64,000 bases of DNA from Paenibacillus gorillae. Lineage in GTDB: Bacteria > Bacillota > Bacilli > Paenibacillales > Paenibacillaceae. The DNA lies in NCBI RefSeq assembly GCF_000513275.1, contig NZ_CBVJ010000067.1:62001-126000 (forward strand), written 5' to 3'. The position numbers and the translations under genes were made by a program. Each line of letters begins with the position of its first letter. The stretch's first letter is position 1. The notes beneath the pieces are model-generated. The model searched no databases. It was not told where the DNA came from and saw nothing but the letters and a program-made list of their open reading frames with translations. Of the stretch, positions 18,220 to 27,681 are shown piece after piece.

Positions 18220-19161
18220 TTAAAACAAGCGGTTGCCGGATACTTTGCCGGAGAACCAATTCGCGAACAATACGAGCAGCAGCGACATTACAGCTTGGAA
18301 CAGGCTGACTGCGGTTGCATAGGAATAGCGGGTAAGCTCAAGTCCCATTTGCAAGGAATAATACTCAATGACGTAGGATGATTCTTTGTTGAATGAATTA
18401 CCAAGCAGAATAGAATGATCCAAGTTGCCGGTAAACAAAGTGCCGATTTTCAAAATAAACAATATCGCGAACAAAGGAATGAGGTTAGGCAGCGTAATGT
18501 GAATGATTCGTTTGATTCGCCCAGCCCCGTCCATCATCGCAGCCTCATACAGATCGGGATTAATTCCCGCAACGGCAGCCAGGAAGATGATCGCTCCCCA
18601 TCCGGTCTCCTTCCAGATGCTCACCAGCAAGGACAAGGGCCGGAACAGATCCGGGTCTGTCCAGAATTCGATCGGATGATGAATCAATTGCAATGTCAGC
18701 AGCGACTGATTGACCACTCCTTGGGAGTCGAGCAAAATAATCCACATGGAAGCGACCATCGCGAACGAAATAAAATGCGGCAAGTAGCTTGTCGTTTGCA
18801 GTATTTTTCTAAACCGTACAAATGGAATTTCATTGATCAGCAGGGCAAACAGCAACGGCGCAGGAAATACGACCAGCAAATAAAACAAGCTTAGAATGAC
18901 CGTGTTCTTCATCGCCATATAGAAAGTGGGGTCCGAGAACATTTCCTTAAAATGACTCAGCCCGACAAACTCGCTTCCCGTAAATCCGGAAATGATTTTG
19001 AAATCCTGAAAAGCGATAATGTTACCCGCCAGCGGAATATAGGCGAATATGAGCAGAAAGAGCATGCAGGGCAAAATCATCATTTGCAACGTTAGTTGTG
19101 ATTTGAATATTTTCCATGTTCGATTGCTCTTTGGTTTCAATGATGCATCCAGTTCCTTCAT
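18220..19161 (-). CDS. LplB/YteP-type carbohydrate ABC permease
   Basis: Membrane permease of 313 residues with an N-terminal cytoplasmic tail and six predicted segments; EAA loop around DLYEAAMMDGAGRIKRI. The start at 19161 is preceded by AGGAGGGG. It is the first gene of the transporter operon and lies behind the terminator of the kinase gene, so it should have its own promoter in 19162-19265; no convincing -35/-10 pair was seen there, which fits activator dependence. Confidence 0.93.
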   Translation of the reverse strand: MKELDASLKPKSNRTWKIFKSQLTLQMMILPCMLFLLIFAYIPLAGNIIAFQDFKIISGFTGSEFVGLSHFKEMFSDPTFYMAMKNTVILSLFYLLVVFPAPLLFALLINEIPFVRFRKILQTTSYLPHFISFAMVASMWIILLDSQGVVNQSLLTLQLIHHPIEFWTDPDLFRPLSLLVSIWKETGWGAIIFLAAVAGINPDLYEAAMMDGAGRIKRIIHITLPNLIPLFAILFILKIGTLFTGNLDHSILLGNSFNKESSYVIEYYSLQMGLELTRYSYATAVSLFQAVMSLLLVLFANWFSGKVSGNRLF

Positions 19162-19265
19162 TGCATTCCCCTCCTGTAAACAGGATACCAGCGGGGCAAA
19201 TAGCTGCCTATGAGACAACTCTAAGCTTTACTGTTATAAATCTAAGGAATCAACCCTGCCTCCGA

Positions 19266-19302
19266 TAAAACAAAGAAAAGACCCATGCATCATGCATGAG
19301 TC
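19266..19302 (-). terminator. Terminator after the module B kinase gene
   Basis: Minus-strand stem GACTCATGCAT/ATGCATGGGTC (19280-19302) is followed by TTTTCTTTGTTTT. It separates the two-component genes from the transporter operon. Confidence 0.85.
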
Positions 19303-19410
19303 TCCCGCAACTTCGGACTGCCCGCCATCTCCATCCAGACAGACACTCCGCTTATTCAGTTCCGGCTCTACCCGTCCGTCTGTCTGTCCTTTCGTACGTC
19401 TGTCGGTCAA

Positions 19411-21192
19411 TTAGCCGTCAAGCTCCGTTATATCTTCAGGCAATACAGGATGCCAGAGAACGATTGTCGTCCCCTTGTTGATCTCGCTCTCGATTTCCAG
19501 ACCGTAAGCTTCTCCGAAGTAATGCCTTAATCGTTCGTGGACATTGATCAGACCAAGCCCGCCCTCACGGCCATGTCTCGTTTCTGCAGCAGGATCAAGC
19601 AGCGTTTGCCTGATTTCATCGGGAATGCCGGGACCGTTATCGGTAATCCGGAAGCAAATGCCGTGCTCCTCCAATCCGCCTTGAATTAAGATCATACCGG
19701 CATCCCCTTTGTCCGCAATGCCATGCCGAATTGCATTCTCTACCAGCGGCTGAAGCACCAGACGCATGAACGGCAGATGCAGGATCTCCTCTTCGATCCT
19801 ATAAGTGATACGAACGAGGCTCGACTGCCTCACCTTTTCGATATGAACATAGGCCTTCAGCAGCTCCAGTTCCCGGCGCACATTCGTAATCTCCTTGCCT
19901 CCGTTCAAGCTGAGTCGGAACAAGGAACCGAGTGAACTGACAATTTCACTAATTTCATCGATATGATGAGCTTCGGCTTTCCAGCGGATCGTATCGAGCG
20001 TGTTGTACAGGAAGTGAGGATTGATCTGGTAGGCCAGCACTTGAAACTCCAGCTGTTTTTTCCGTTTCTCCGATTCCTTCGTCTCTATAAGCAGCTTGTT
20101 AATTTCCCCGATCATATTGTGCATGCCGCGATAGAGCCAGCCGACCTCATCGCTTCTCTCCACCAGATTCGTACTGGACAAGCTGTCTTCCTTAAAGTTG
20201 TTTCTGGCCAGCACCTTCATCTGCCGGACCAGTGACGAGATGGGACTCGTATATTTTACCGTTAAGTAACCGGCAAGAAAAATCGACAGCAGGAAATAGA
20301 AAATCAGGAACGCCAGTGTCAATTTGTTCAAGACCGCAACGGGATTGTTCAAATCCTTAAGCGGCACGATGCTGACCAGCCTTAGCTCGCCATCCATTAC
20401 AGCGGAAGCACTAATGAGCGAGCTTTTACCCTCGTAGTTCATCGTCTTCGAGATTTGCGAATCCAGCAGCACAGGCTTCAAGCTGTCCTCGATTTCCACG
20501 TACTTGTCGTCTGTACTGTAGATGACTTCATTGTTTTTGTTGACCAGCATCAGCTTCTGGTTGTCCAATTGCTTGACGGGGTATATAAACTCGGCAAGAA
20601 TGGAAGGCCGAATCTCCATAACGACGATGCCGAGCGGCTGAAAGGTCTTTAAGCTGTGAAGCCGCTTCACGCTGCCAAGTGTCGATTGAACGAATTGGCT
20701 GGGGTGATCCTCGGGCCCGAATACTTTCCAGAAGGACCGGCCGTTCGCCACGATATCCTCAAACCAAGGCACATGGTTCAGATCAACAACATCATAAGCC
20801 GACTTCATATAGGTCGGATGCTCGTCCGGACGGAGCGGAAACAAGCGGATTTTGAACAGCTTATTCGCATAATTCAAAGTGTCCGTATACGCGATCAGCT
20901 TATTGGCATAATCGATTTCGTCGATATGATCGTTTAATTCGTCATTGAATAACGTCTGCATTTCATCCGACGCCATAATTTTGTCCTGCTCATTCCTCAC
21001 GTAATAAAAGAAGTTGTCCAGGTTTTTGCCCGTCTGTACGACCGAATCCAAATTGCTGTTATGAATCGTCTTCTCCGATTTGGACAACGCAATATAACCA
21101 ACCAATGCAAAGGGGACAGCGATCAGAATAAAAAACACGAACATAAACCGGTATCGCATCGACATCGGATAATGGAGCCAGCGCTTAATCAT
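19411..21192 (-). CDS. YesM-type sensor histidine kinase
   Basis: Membrane sensor kinase of 593 residues: first membrane segment at about 12-35, extracytoplasmic domain, second segment at about 290-312, HAMP, His_kinase motif YQINPHFLYNTLDTIRW (His near 390) and a C-terminal ATPase domain (LVENAIRHG, DNGPGIP, GLGLINVHERL). The ATG at 21192 has AAGGGGA upstream and overlaps the end of the response-regulator gene by eight bases, so the pair is coupled. It probably controls the LplABC-type operon behind it. Confidence 0.93.
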   Translation of the reverse strand: MIKRWLHYPMSMRYRFMFVFFILIAVPFALVGYIALSKSEKTIHNSNLDSVVQTGKNLDNFFYYVRNEQDKIMASDEMQTLFNDELNDHIDEIDYANKLIAYTDTLNYANKLFKIRLFPLRPDEHPTYMKSAYDVVDLNHVPWFEDIVANGRSFWKVFGPEDHPSQFVQSTLGSVKRLHSLKTFQPLGIVVMEIRPSILAEFIYPVKQLDNQKLMLVNKNNEVIYSTDDKYVEIEDSLKPVLLDSQISKTMNYEGKSSLISASAVMDGELRLVSIVPLKDLNNPVAVLNKLTLAFLIFYFLLSIFLAGYLTVKYTSPISSLVRQMKVLARNNFKEDSLSSTNLVERSDEVGWLYRGMHNMIGEINKLLIETKESEKRKKQLEFQVLAYQINPHFLYNTLDTIRWKAEAHHIDEISEIVSSLGSLFRLSLNGGKEITNVRRELELLKAYVHIEKVRQSSLVRITYRIEEEILHLPFMRLVLQPLVENAIRHGIADKGDAGMILIQGGLEEHGICFRITDNGPGIPDEIRQTLLDPAAETRHGREGGLGLINVHERLRHYFGEAYGLEIESEINKGTTIVLWHPVLPEDITELDG

Positions 21193-22852
21193 TGCCGTCA
21201 ATCCCCTTTAAGTTGCGATATTCATTGGGGGTATAGCCGAATTTCTTTTTGAACAGCTTGGAAAAATAGACGGTATCCCGGTAGCCCACCTCGCTGCTGA
21301 TCTGGTAAATTTTCAGGGATACATCTTGCAGCAGCTCCTTCGCCTTCTCCATCCGGAGATGCGTGACATAATCCAGAAAAGTCATGCCGACATTCTTTTT
21401 GAACAGCGTGCTGAGCCATTCCGGTGACAAATAGACATAGTCCGCAACCATCTGCACCGTAATCGGCTCGGAATAATGCTCCTGGATATATTGCTCCGCC
21501 TTTTGCAAAATCTGATTGCGGGGACTTCCTTGCAGCTCGGCATTCACCTTCAACAAGTAATCGAGCACCAGCAGATGGAGCGCTTCTACCGTATCGAAGG
21601 CTTCGATCTTCTCCCACACAAGCAGAGGCTTTTTGCGCCATTCCTCGTTTTTCCATCCCAATCTTCTCGCATCGTCGAACACTTCCAGCAGCCATTCGAA
21701 CACAAGATGATGCACATCCCGCAGCAGGCTGACGCCCCGCTCCCGAACCATAACAGGAAAGAGGGACATCGCCTCCCGGACATCATGCTCCTCGCCATGC
21801 TTCAGCAAATCTGCCAGTGCCTTCGTCTCCAGCAGCAGGTCGACATCCCGGAACACATTCAGAGCTTCCAGCTCCAGCTCGTTCGCTGATTCCGCATCAC
21901 CGTATATTTTGGTCTGGGTCAATCGGTCGAGCGCGTCTTTATACAAATCCGGAAGCATTTCCATCGATCCCTCTGGCGTCACGACGATCGTTGCCGTTAC
22001 TTTCACAAACTTTTTGATCCGGGAGGCAAGCGTAGACTTGAATGCCCCCATCCAATTGGAAAATGCAGCTGATGAGCCATGAGGAACGCTGAACAGAACG
22101 ACCCATCTGTCTTCAGACATCGTGCGAAAACGTACATAACGGCCGGCCTGCTCGGCCTGTTCCAGCAAGGAATGCTCCAGCACATTGCCCATCGCAAACA
22201 TAATCCGGTTCTGCTCTGTCGCGGAGTAGCCCTGATGAACGTATGATTTCAAATTATCCGCCTCAAGCAGCAATAGCATCAGCTTATCAGAGCCAATCCA
22301 GCCAACCTCATACTGATCCAGCAAATGATGAATGGACGGTGCAGCGCTTCCTCGGGCTGGCTGCTCCACCATCTCCTGCAGCATGTTCTCCCGCAGCTTA
22401 GGCATGGCATCCTCAATAATGCTAAGGCTATGCTGCTGCCTGTCCTCCTTTTCCAGCAGGAATAGCGCTTTCATAACAACCTGGCCCAGCTCCGCCATAT
22501 TAACCGGCTTTAGCAAAAAATCGACGACCCCATAGCTCATCGCCTTACGTGCATATTGAAAATCATCGTAGCCGCTAATAATAATGACTTTCCCGTCGTA
22601 AGCCAGTTCCTCGTACAGCTTCTGAATCAATTCAAGACCCGACATGTTCTTCATTCGAATATCTGTAATGATCAGCCGGATGCCGGGCAATTGTCTCACG
22701 ATCTCCAGAGCCGTATATCCGTCATCGGCCTCATAGAGAGGGCCAATATTTAGTTCCCGCCACAAAGGATGACCGCATAATCCCTTGCGGATTTCCTTCT
22801 CATCCTCCACGATAAGCACTTTGCTCAGATCGCTCACCTCTTCCACGCTCAC
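21185..22852 (-). CDS. YesN-type response regulator with AraC domain
   Basis: Regulator of 555 residues. The receiver domain is at about 10-130 with VLIVEDE, phospho-acceptor D64 (IITDIRM) and FLLKPV. A long middle domain follows, then AraC helix-turn-helix motifs at about 450-550 (VADYVYLSPEWLSTLFKK and SEVGYRDTVYFSKLFKK). The start is uncertain: the frame opens with GTG at 22852 without a ribosome site, while GAAGAGGTG precedes CTG at 22828, which would give the usual SKVLIVEDE beginning. It is the first gene of the two-component operon. Confidence 0.9.
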   Translation of the reverse strand: MSVEEVSDLSKVLIVEDEKEIRKGLCGHPLWRELNIGPLYEADDGYTALEIVRQLPGIRLIITDIRMKNMSGLELIQKLYEELAYDGKVIIISGYDDFQYARKAMSYGVVDFLLKPVNMAELGQVVMKALFLLEKEDRQQHSLSIIEDAMPKLRENMLQEMVEQPARGSAAPSIHHLLDQYEVGWIGSDKLMLLLLEADNLKSYVHQGYSATEQNRIMFAMGNVLEHSLLEQAEQAGRYVRFRTMSEDRWVVLFSVPHGSSAAFSNWMGAFKSTLASRIKKFVKVTATIVVTPEGSMEMLPDLYKDALDRLTQTKIYGDAESANELELEALNVFRDVDLLLETKALADLLKHGEEHDVREAMSLFPVMVRERGVSLLRDVHHLVFEWLLEVFDDARRLGWKNEEWRKKPLLVWEKIEAFDTVEALHLLVLDYLLKVNAELQGSPRNQILQKAEQYIQEHYSEPITVQMVADYVYLSPEWLSTLFKKNVGMTFLDYVTHLRMEKAKELLQDVSLKIYQISSEVGYRDTVYFSKLFKKKFGYTPNEYRNLKGIDGND

Positions 22853-22873
22853 ACGTCTATTGCTATGATGATT

Positions 22874-22902
22874 AAAATATCAGCCCTTATTCATGAAGTC
22901 AA
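22874..22902 (-). promoter_or_regulatory. Putative promoter of the module B two-component genes
   Basis: On the minus strand TTGACT (22897-22902) and TATTTT (22874-22879) are separated by 17 bases, placing the transcription start only some 15-35 bases before the possible start codons. Confidence 0.5.
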
Positions 22903-22945
22903 ACGGCTTATTGTAACGTTCTCGTATTCGAACCACACTGACATG

Positions 22946-22990
22946 CAAAGAAAAAAGAGCTCTGAAGGCGCTTCATGCCATCAGAACTCT
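22946..22990 (-). terminator. Terminator of the nine-gene module C operon
   Basis: Minus-strand stem AGAGTTCTGATGGC...GCGCCTTCAGAGCTCT (22956-22990, with mismatches) followed by TTTTTTC, about 50 bases after the glycosidase stop. Confidence 0.85.
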
Positions 22991-23041
22991 CGATTTTCAC
23001 TCCCGGTGCAAAGCACCAGAGTCTCCTTCATACTGCTACGA

Positions 23042-25696
23042 TTAGAACGTAATTTGATACAGCTTCGATTCCCGTCCCACAAGCGACAGCTTCAGCTTGC
23101 CCTCTGCAGCTTGAACCGATTTGTCCGTCCACATATCGGAGATCTTATAATTTCCGCTAATTCCTGCCCGGGCAAGATCTACAGTCTTCTCCGCTCCGTC
23201 TTTACTGAAGTTGAATACGGCCAAGTAGTAAGTACCGTTATCCTCCAGCACGTACGTATCCGATGCCGCTGCTCCTGTGTTGCCTTCCACCGTACGGAAA
23301 GCTTTTCCTTTTACAGCCAGCTCATTAATCCGGGGATTCGTCAACAGCTGCTTCATCAGCTTCTGCGATTCCGGCTTATTCACGTCATCAGAGCTGAAAT
23401 ATACAGTACCGGAGATGACCGCGGCATTCACCCTCGTCTGCGAGCCTTCGAAGGTCTCGCCCTTTTCCAGCGTCATATAGTCCGGATCGGTATACGGGTA
23501 GATCGTACCGTTCTGCCACCAGCCATAAGTTAAGCTGTTCAGCTGATACTCGGTCGTTCCGATCGAGCCGTCGATATCGCAAGAAATCCGCCGGCTGTGC
23601 GCGTATTGGCTCGGGAAGATCGGAGCGATCGAAGCGCTGATAAACATCGTGCCGTCCAGCTGCTCCAATAGGTAAGCCATACCTTCGTTGTAAGCCTGTA
23701 TTCCCGTTTGCGCATTTTTATTATAGTGCTCGCCTTCCAGCGTCGCATGCGTCAAGAAATCCAGCTTGAGGAATTCAAAGCCGTCCGCCTTGAACTTCGC
23801 AATATCATGATCGATCTTCATCTTCGTTCCAGGATGAGTCGGATCAAGAGCAATCCCCATTTGATAAGGAACGATCTTGCCTTCGCTGTCCTTGAGGGCA
23901 ATATCGCCATACGTGTACTTGCCGTTCGTACCCTCTACCTCTTGGAGGAAGTTTTTGCCCCAATAGACGAACGGAGTATGATAGGAGCCTGCCTTCTGGC
24001 CGTTCTTATGAATGGTCGAGACAACGTCCTTAATCTGCTCATGCGTAAGATTATCCCAGAAAGAATCCATGTTAATGTAAATATTTCCTTCATTGTTAAA
24101 TGAAGAATTTTGAATATGCTTATGGAAGAAATTTGATACATCGATCATTTTGTCATACGACAGATGCTCGGCATAAGCGCCCCAGCTGTTCCAGCCTACA
24201 GGTACGCCTTTCGGAAGGTTTGATCCGAAGCTGAGCGGAGGAGCGACAGCTGCATTCGCCCGCCCGTATTCCTCCATTCCGTCCCGGTAATCGTTATAAA
24301 ATCCAACGAATACTTGAGGGGACCGGAGCTTCGCTCCTGAAATTTTGCCATGCTCCAGCGTATCGTAGGTGACGCTTTTGGAGGTGAAGCCTCCATATAC
24401 CTGCAATTTGTTCAACCGGTCGTCCGAGCCGCTCCAGTGAATGCCCGTCTTCCAAGTATCATGTGTGACCGAGCCCATAATGAGTCCGTTGCGGCTGACA
24501 TTGTCAAAGACCGCCGTCACTTCCGAGCTAATATTGCGTTCCGTATTCAAGTTCGTATTAATCGTCTTGGAAGCAAAACGGGCAAACGCATCGTTATCGA
24601 AAGGAACGATTAATACCCGGTTATCCTCATATTGCCCGATATCGACTCCACCCTCTGTGTCGAGGACAACAGGAGCCATGTAGTTGCTGCTCAGCGGCTC
24701 ATTGCCGCTTACTTCTTCCTCGGTTACGAAGTAGCCGATTTTCTCATAGATGTAGTAATGCTGGTCAAAGGACGGAAGACCTTCCTTCTCATTGCGAATC
24801 GTGAGCTTGATCCCTTTGCCATGACCATCCTCTACCGGGACGATTCCATCCAGCAACAGCTGATGAGCGTCGTACTCATAGCTGTTCAGCAGTTTGTCGT
24901 CCTGCTTGAAGCTGCTGTATACCCCTTTGGCAATGATACGGCCATTCCAAGAATAAGCAGCTAAGCCATTCGAAGTATTATACAGAATCTGATAGGCACC
25001 GTTATCGATCGTCAGACCGTTCGCATGCTGAACGACCTTAATGGACCCGTAATCCTGTGCAGAAACCTGTTCCCCAATATTGCCGGAGTCACCCCAGACG
25101 GTCCTCGGGTTTTGTCCTTCCGTGACGTTAGGCGCCTTCTTCAAGACAATCCGGTCCAGATTGGGCGAATACCAGTCTCCATCCGAGAATAGAAGAACGT
25201 TGTTGCCGGCATTCAGCTTTACAGCTACATCATAAGTGCCTACCGATTCCCAATCGTCCTTCGCTACAGCCGGCAAATCGTATTTTTCCGACTCTCCGCC
25301 GTTCACGCCTACGTAGAAGGAACGAGGATCACCGGAAATATAATGGATGGTGACGACATAGTCGCCTGCTTCCGGCACTTCAACCCCATTGAATTGCACG
25401 GACCCGCCTTCGAATAGGCCGCCAACCTGCTTTCCTCCAGAGCATGGAGCACAATCCGCTATATTCGTATGAGGCCCTTTCAATGTGTTGGCAGGGTCCT
25501 GCGCCTCATAAGCATACACAACCTCAGCAGTTTCCGGCATTGGGGAACTCTCCTCCTCTACGCTCTCATTCTGAACAACCGGGATTTCCTCTTTCGTCTG
25601 CCCCGGAACAGCGATCCGGTAAATAACGAATGATATTCCGATGACGATAAGCAGAGCCGCAAAGTATCGCGTCCACCTTTGTCTGTTCAACCGCAT
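23042..25696 (-). CDS. CBM35-linked clan GH-D glycosidase (alpha-galactosidase-like), membrane-anchored or secreted
   Basis: Exoenzyme of 884 residues. An N-terminal hydrophobic segment (about 12-30) with basic start forms a signal or anchor, then comes a CBM35-like domain (about 60-200: CSGGKQVGG, SGDPRSFYVGVNGG, FSDGDWYSPNLDRIV), a beta-sandwich, and a TIM barrel with GVPVGWNSWGAY, nucleophile candidate D near 646 (FLKLDFL) and acid/base candidate in SCDIDGS. This matches the GH27/GH36 clan. ATG at 25696 follows GAAGGG; GTG at 25699 is an alternative. It is the last gene of the nine-gene operon and could trim alpha-galactosyl residues outside the cell. Confidence 0.78.
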   Translation of the reverse strand: MRLNRQRWTRYFAALLIVIGISFVIYRIAVPGQTKEEIPVVQNESVEEESSPMPETAEVVYAYEAQDPANTLKGPHTNIADCAPCSGGKQVGGLFEGGSVQFNGVEVPEAGDYVVTIHYISGDPRSFYVGVNGGESEKYDLPAVAKDDWESVGTYDVAVKLNAGNNVLLFSDGDWYSPNLDRIVLKKAPNVTEGQNPRTVWGDSGNIGEQVSAQDYGSIKVVQHANGLTIDNGAYQILYNTSNGLAAYSWNGRIIAKGVYSSFKQDDKLLNSYEYDAHQLLLDGIVPVEDGHGKGIKLTIRNEKEGLPSFDQHYYIYEKIGYFVTEEEVSGNEPLSSNYMAPVVLDTEGGVDIGQYEDNRVLIVPFDNDAFARFASKTINTNLNTERNISSEVTAVFDNVSRNGLIMGSVTHDTWKTGIHWSGSDDRLNKLQVYGGFTSKSVTYDTLEHGKISGAKLRSPQVFVGFYNDYRDGMEEYGRANAAVAPPLSFGSNLPKGVPVGWNSWGAYAEHLSYDKMIDVSNFFHKHIQNSSFNNEGNIYINMDSFWDNLTHEQIKDVVSTIHKNGQKAGSYHTPFVYWGKNFLQEVEGTNGKYTYGDIALKDSEGKIVPYQMGIALDPTHPGTKMKIDHDIAKFKADGFEFLKLDFLTHATLEGEHYNKNAQTGIQAYNEGMAYLLEQLDGTMFISASIAPIFPSQYAHSRRISCDIDGSIGTTEYQLNSLTYGWWQNGTIYPYTDPDYMTLEKGETFEGSQTRVNAAVISGTVYFSSDDVNKPESQKLMKQLLTNPRINELAVKGKAFRTVEGNTGAAASDTYVLEDNGTYYLAVFNFSKDGAEKTVDLARAGISGNYKISDMWTDKSVQAAEGKLKLSLVGRESKLYQITF

Positions 25697-25752
25697 CACC
25701 TTTCCCTTCCTGTATTGCGATACTTGGCTGCTGTTGGCTGCAGAACAATCAC

Positions 25753-26757
25753 TTAGCCGACAAGACCGCTGCGTTCCATGCTTTCAACGAAATGACGCTG
25801 TACAAACAGATACATAACGATAAGCGGAGTAATGGCCATGAGTACCGCCGTGTTCTGAATCATAGACAGATACAGCGGGTCCGGCTTGAAGGATCCTCCC
25901 GGCGGCGTCAGGTAAAACAAAATTTGCGCGGCCGCTGTAGACATCATCGACGACATCACTTTGGCATCATTCAAAATAAGATTCGTAAAGTAGGAATCAT
26001 TCCACTGCCAGACAAACGAGAACAGCATGACCGTTACAACTGATGGCATTGCGTTTGGCAAAATGATTTTGACGAACGTCCCGAAGGTGCCGGAGCCGTC
26101 TACGAGTGCAGCCTCCTCCATCTCCTTCGGAATGCCTCTGAAAAACTGTCTGAAAATGTAGACGAACAATCCCGTCTTCAATCCCATTCCAAGTGCGGAC
26201 GAAATGAGAAACGGCCAGTACGTATTGATCAGATTCAATGGCTGCGTTGTAAACAGAGAAACAATGCCCAGCACATCGAAGTTTTTGTATTGCAAATACG
26301 TCGGAATCATAATCGTCTGCGGCGGTACCAATATGGTGAAAATAACGCAGCCGAACAGCAGGCCGCTTCCGCGGAATTTAATTCTCGAGAACCCGTAGCC
26401 CGCCAGTACGCAGCACAGCGTCTGGAGAAACATGACCGTTCCGGACAGCAGGGCGGTATTCAGCAATATTTTTGGAAAATGCAAGGCATCACTAACGAGC
26501 TTGAAGTTATCCAGCGTAAAATGCTTCGGAATCCAGACGACAGTGGCATCGTACAAATCAATTGGATCTTTGAATGCGATGACCACTTTGATCAGGATTG
26601 GATACAAAATAATAAAGGAAATGCCGCTAATGAGAACGGTCCGAACAAATATCCATAACCAGGATTTCAGCTTGGTTGCCCAAAAGCTTCCTTTGGACAT
26701 CCGCTCCCACAGGTAATCCACAAAGCTTCGCTTCGCGCTTTCCGTACTAGTCTTCAT
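25753..26757 (-). CDS. Carbohydrate ABC permease, second pair, MalG/AraQ type
   Basis: Membrane permease of 334 residues with a long N-terminal cytoplasmic stretch (about 30 residues) and six predicted segments; EAA loop around KEMEEAALVDGSGTFGTF. AAGGAGGGG precedes the ATG. It partners the permease ending 18 bases upstream. This is the second of two permease pairs in the same operon. Confidence 0.93.
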   Translation of the reverse strand: MKTSTESAKRSFVDYLWERMSKGSFWATKLKSWLWIFVRTVLISGISFIILYPILIKVVIAFKDPIDLYDATVVWIPKHFTLDNFKLVSDALHFPKILLNTALLSGTVMFLQTLCCVLAGYGFSRIKFRGSGLLFGCVIFTILVPPQTIMIPTYLQYKNFDVLGIVSLFTTQPLNLINTYWPFLISSALGMGLKTGLFVYIFRQFFRGIPKEMEEAALVDGSGTFGTFVKIILPNAMPSVVTVMLFSFVWQWNDSYFTNLILNDAKVMSSMMSTAAAQILFYLTPPGGSFKPDPLYLSMIQNTAVLMAITPLIVMYLFVQRHFVESMERSGLVG

Positions 26758-26775
26758 GCTGCCCCTCCTTGTCGA

Positions 26776-27681
26776 TTAATCGTAATAGAACACTTTTCTG
26801 GAAATAAGCATCGCGACAACCCACAGTAAGAGCGAAATAGCAGCAAAATAGATCCACGCCATCGAAGCGCTAAGTCCAAATTGGAACGCCTTGAAAGCCG
26901 TCTCCTGAATTTGTTTGGTCGTCTGGCTGCCAAGCAAGTTATCGATAATCGAATAAATAACGTTTGTCAAAATAAGCGGGCTGATCATCGGAAACGTAAT
27001 TTTCCAGAATGATTCATAAGCCGTTGCCCCTTCAATTTTGGAGGCTTCGTACAATGAGCCCGAAATGGACTGCAATCCTGCGACAAAGATCAGAATCTGT
27101 ACGCCCGAGGAGGTGACAATTTGATAGATTCGTTCGACTGCGCCAACCAGGTACTGCACGATGTGATGATTGACTCCCGAATTGTACAGCAGCTTTGCCA
27201 GCTCCAAGCTTTGGAACATTGCGGATTCTCCGCTTGCTTGCTGGCTTGCGCCTTTGATTACGCCCTGCATATAATCACCGCTCTCGATAGAGGCGATTAC
27301 ACCAGATGCGAGAATAACGGGAAGGAAGAAAATCGCTCGTGACAAGGCTCTGCCCTTAAACTTCTGGTTGAGCAGCACCGCTGCGAACAAGCTGAATATA
27401 ACGATCAGCGGCACATTGATAACCATGTTCAGCAGCGATTCCGTCAGCCCCCGAACGTAATGCTCATTGACGAACAAAGCGTTCCGGTAGTTGGCCCAGC
27501 CCACAAACTGCATGGAAAAGCCCGTTTCATTAAGTTCCAGCTTGCTGAAGCTGTACCGCAGCGAATTGACAAGCGGAGTGAAGAATAGAAAGAGAAATCC
27601 CGCAAACCAAGGGAGAATAAACCAAACCCCTTTATACTTCTGCTTCTGATGCAGCGTCATTCTCAATTTGGGCAGCTTCAA
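26776..27681 (-). CDS. Carbohydrate ABC permease, second pair, MalF/UgpA type
   Basis: Membrane permease of 301 residues with six or more hydrophobic segments and EAA loop around SLYEASKIEGATAYESF. It begins with TTG at 27681: GGAGGCG lies seven bases upstream and the codon overlaps the TGA of the DUF5696 gene (TTGA), so translation is coupled. An insert between segments 3 and 4 (about 125-170) is longer than in the sibling permease. Confidence 0.92.
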   Translation of the reverse strand: MKLPKLRMTLHQKQKYKGVWFILPWFAGFLFLFFTPLVNSLRYSFSKLELNETGFSMQFVGWANYRNALFVNEHYVRGLTESLLNMVINVPLIVIFSLFAAVLLNQKFKGRALSRAIFFLPVILASGVIASIESGDYMQGVIKGASQQASGESAMFQSLELAKLLYNSGVNHHIVQYLVGAVERIYQIVTSSGVQILIFVAGLQSISGSLYEASKIEGATAYESFWKITFPMISPLILTNVIYSIIDNLLGSQTTKQIQETAFKAFQFGLSASMAWIYFAAISLLLWVVAMLISRKVFYYD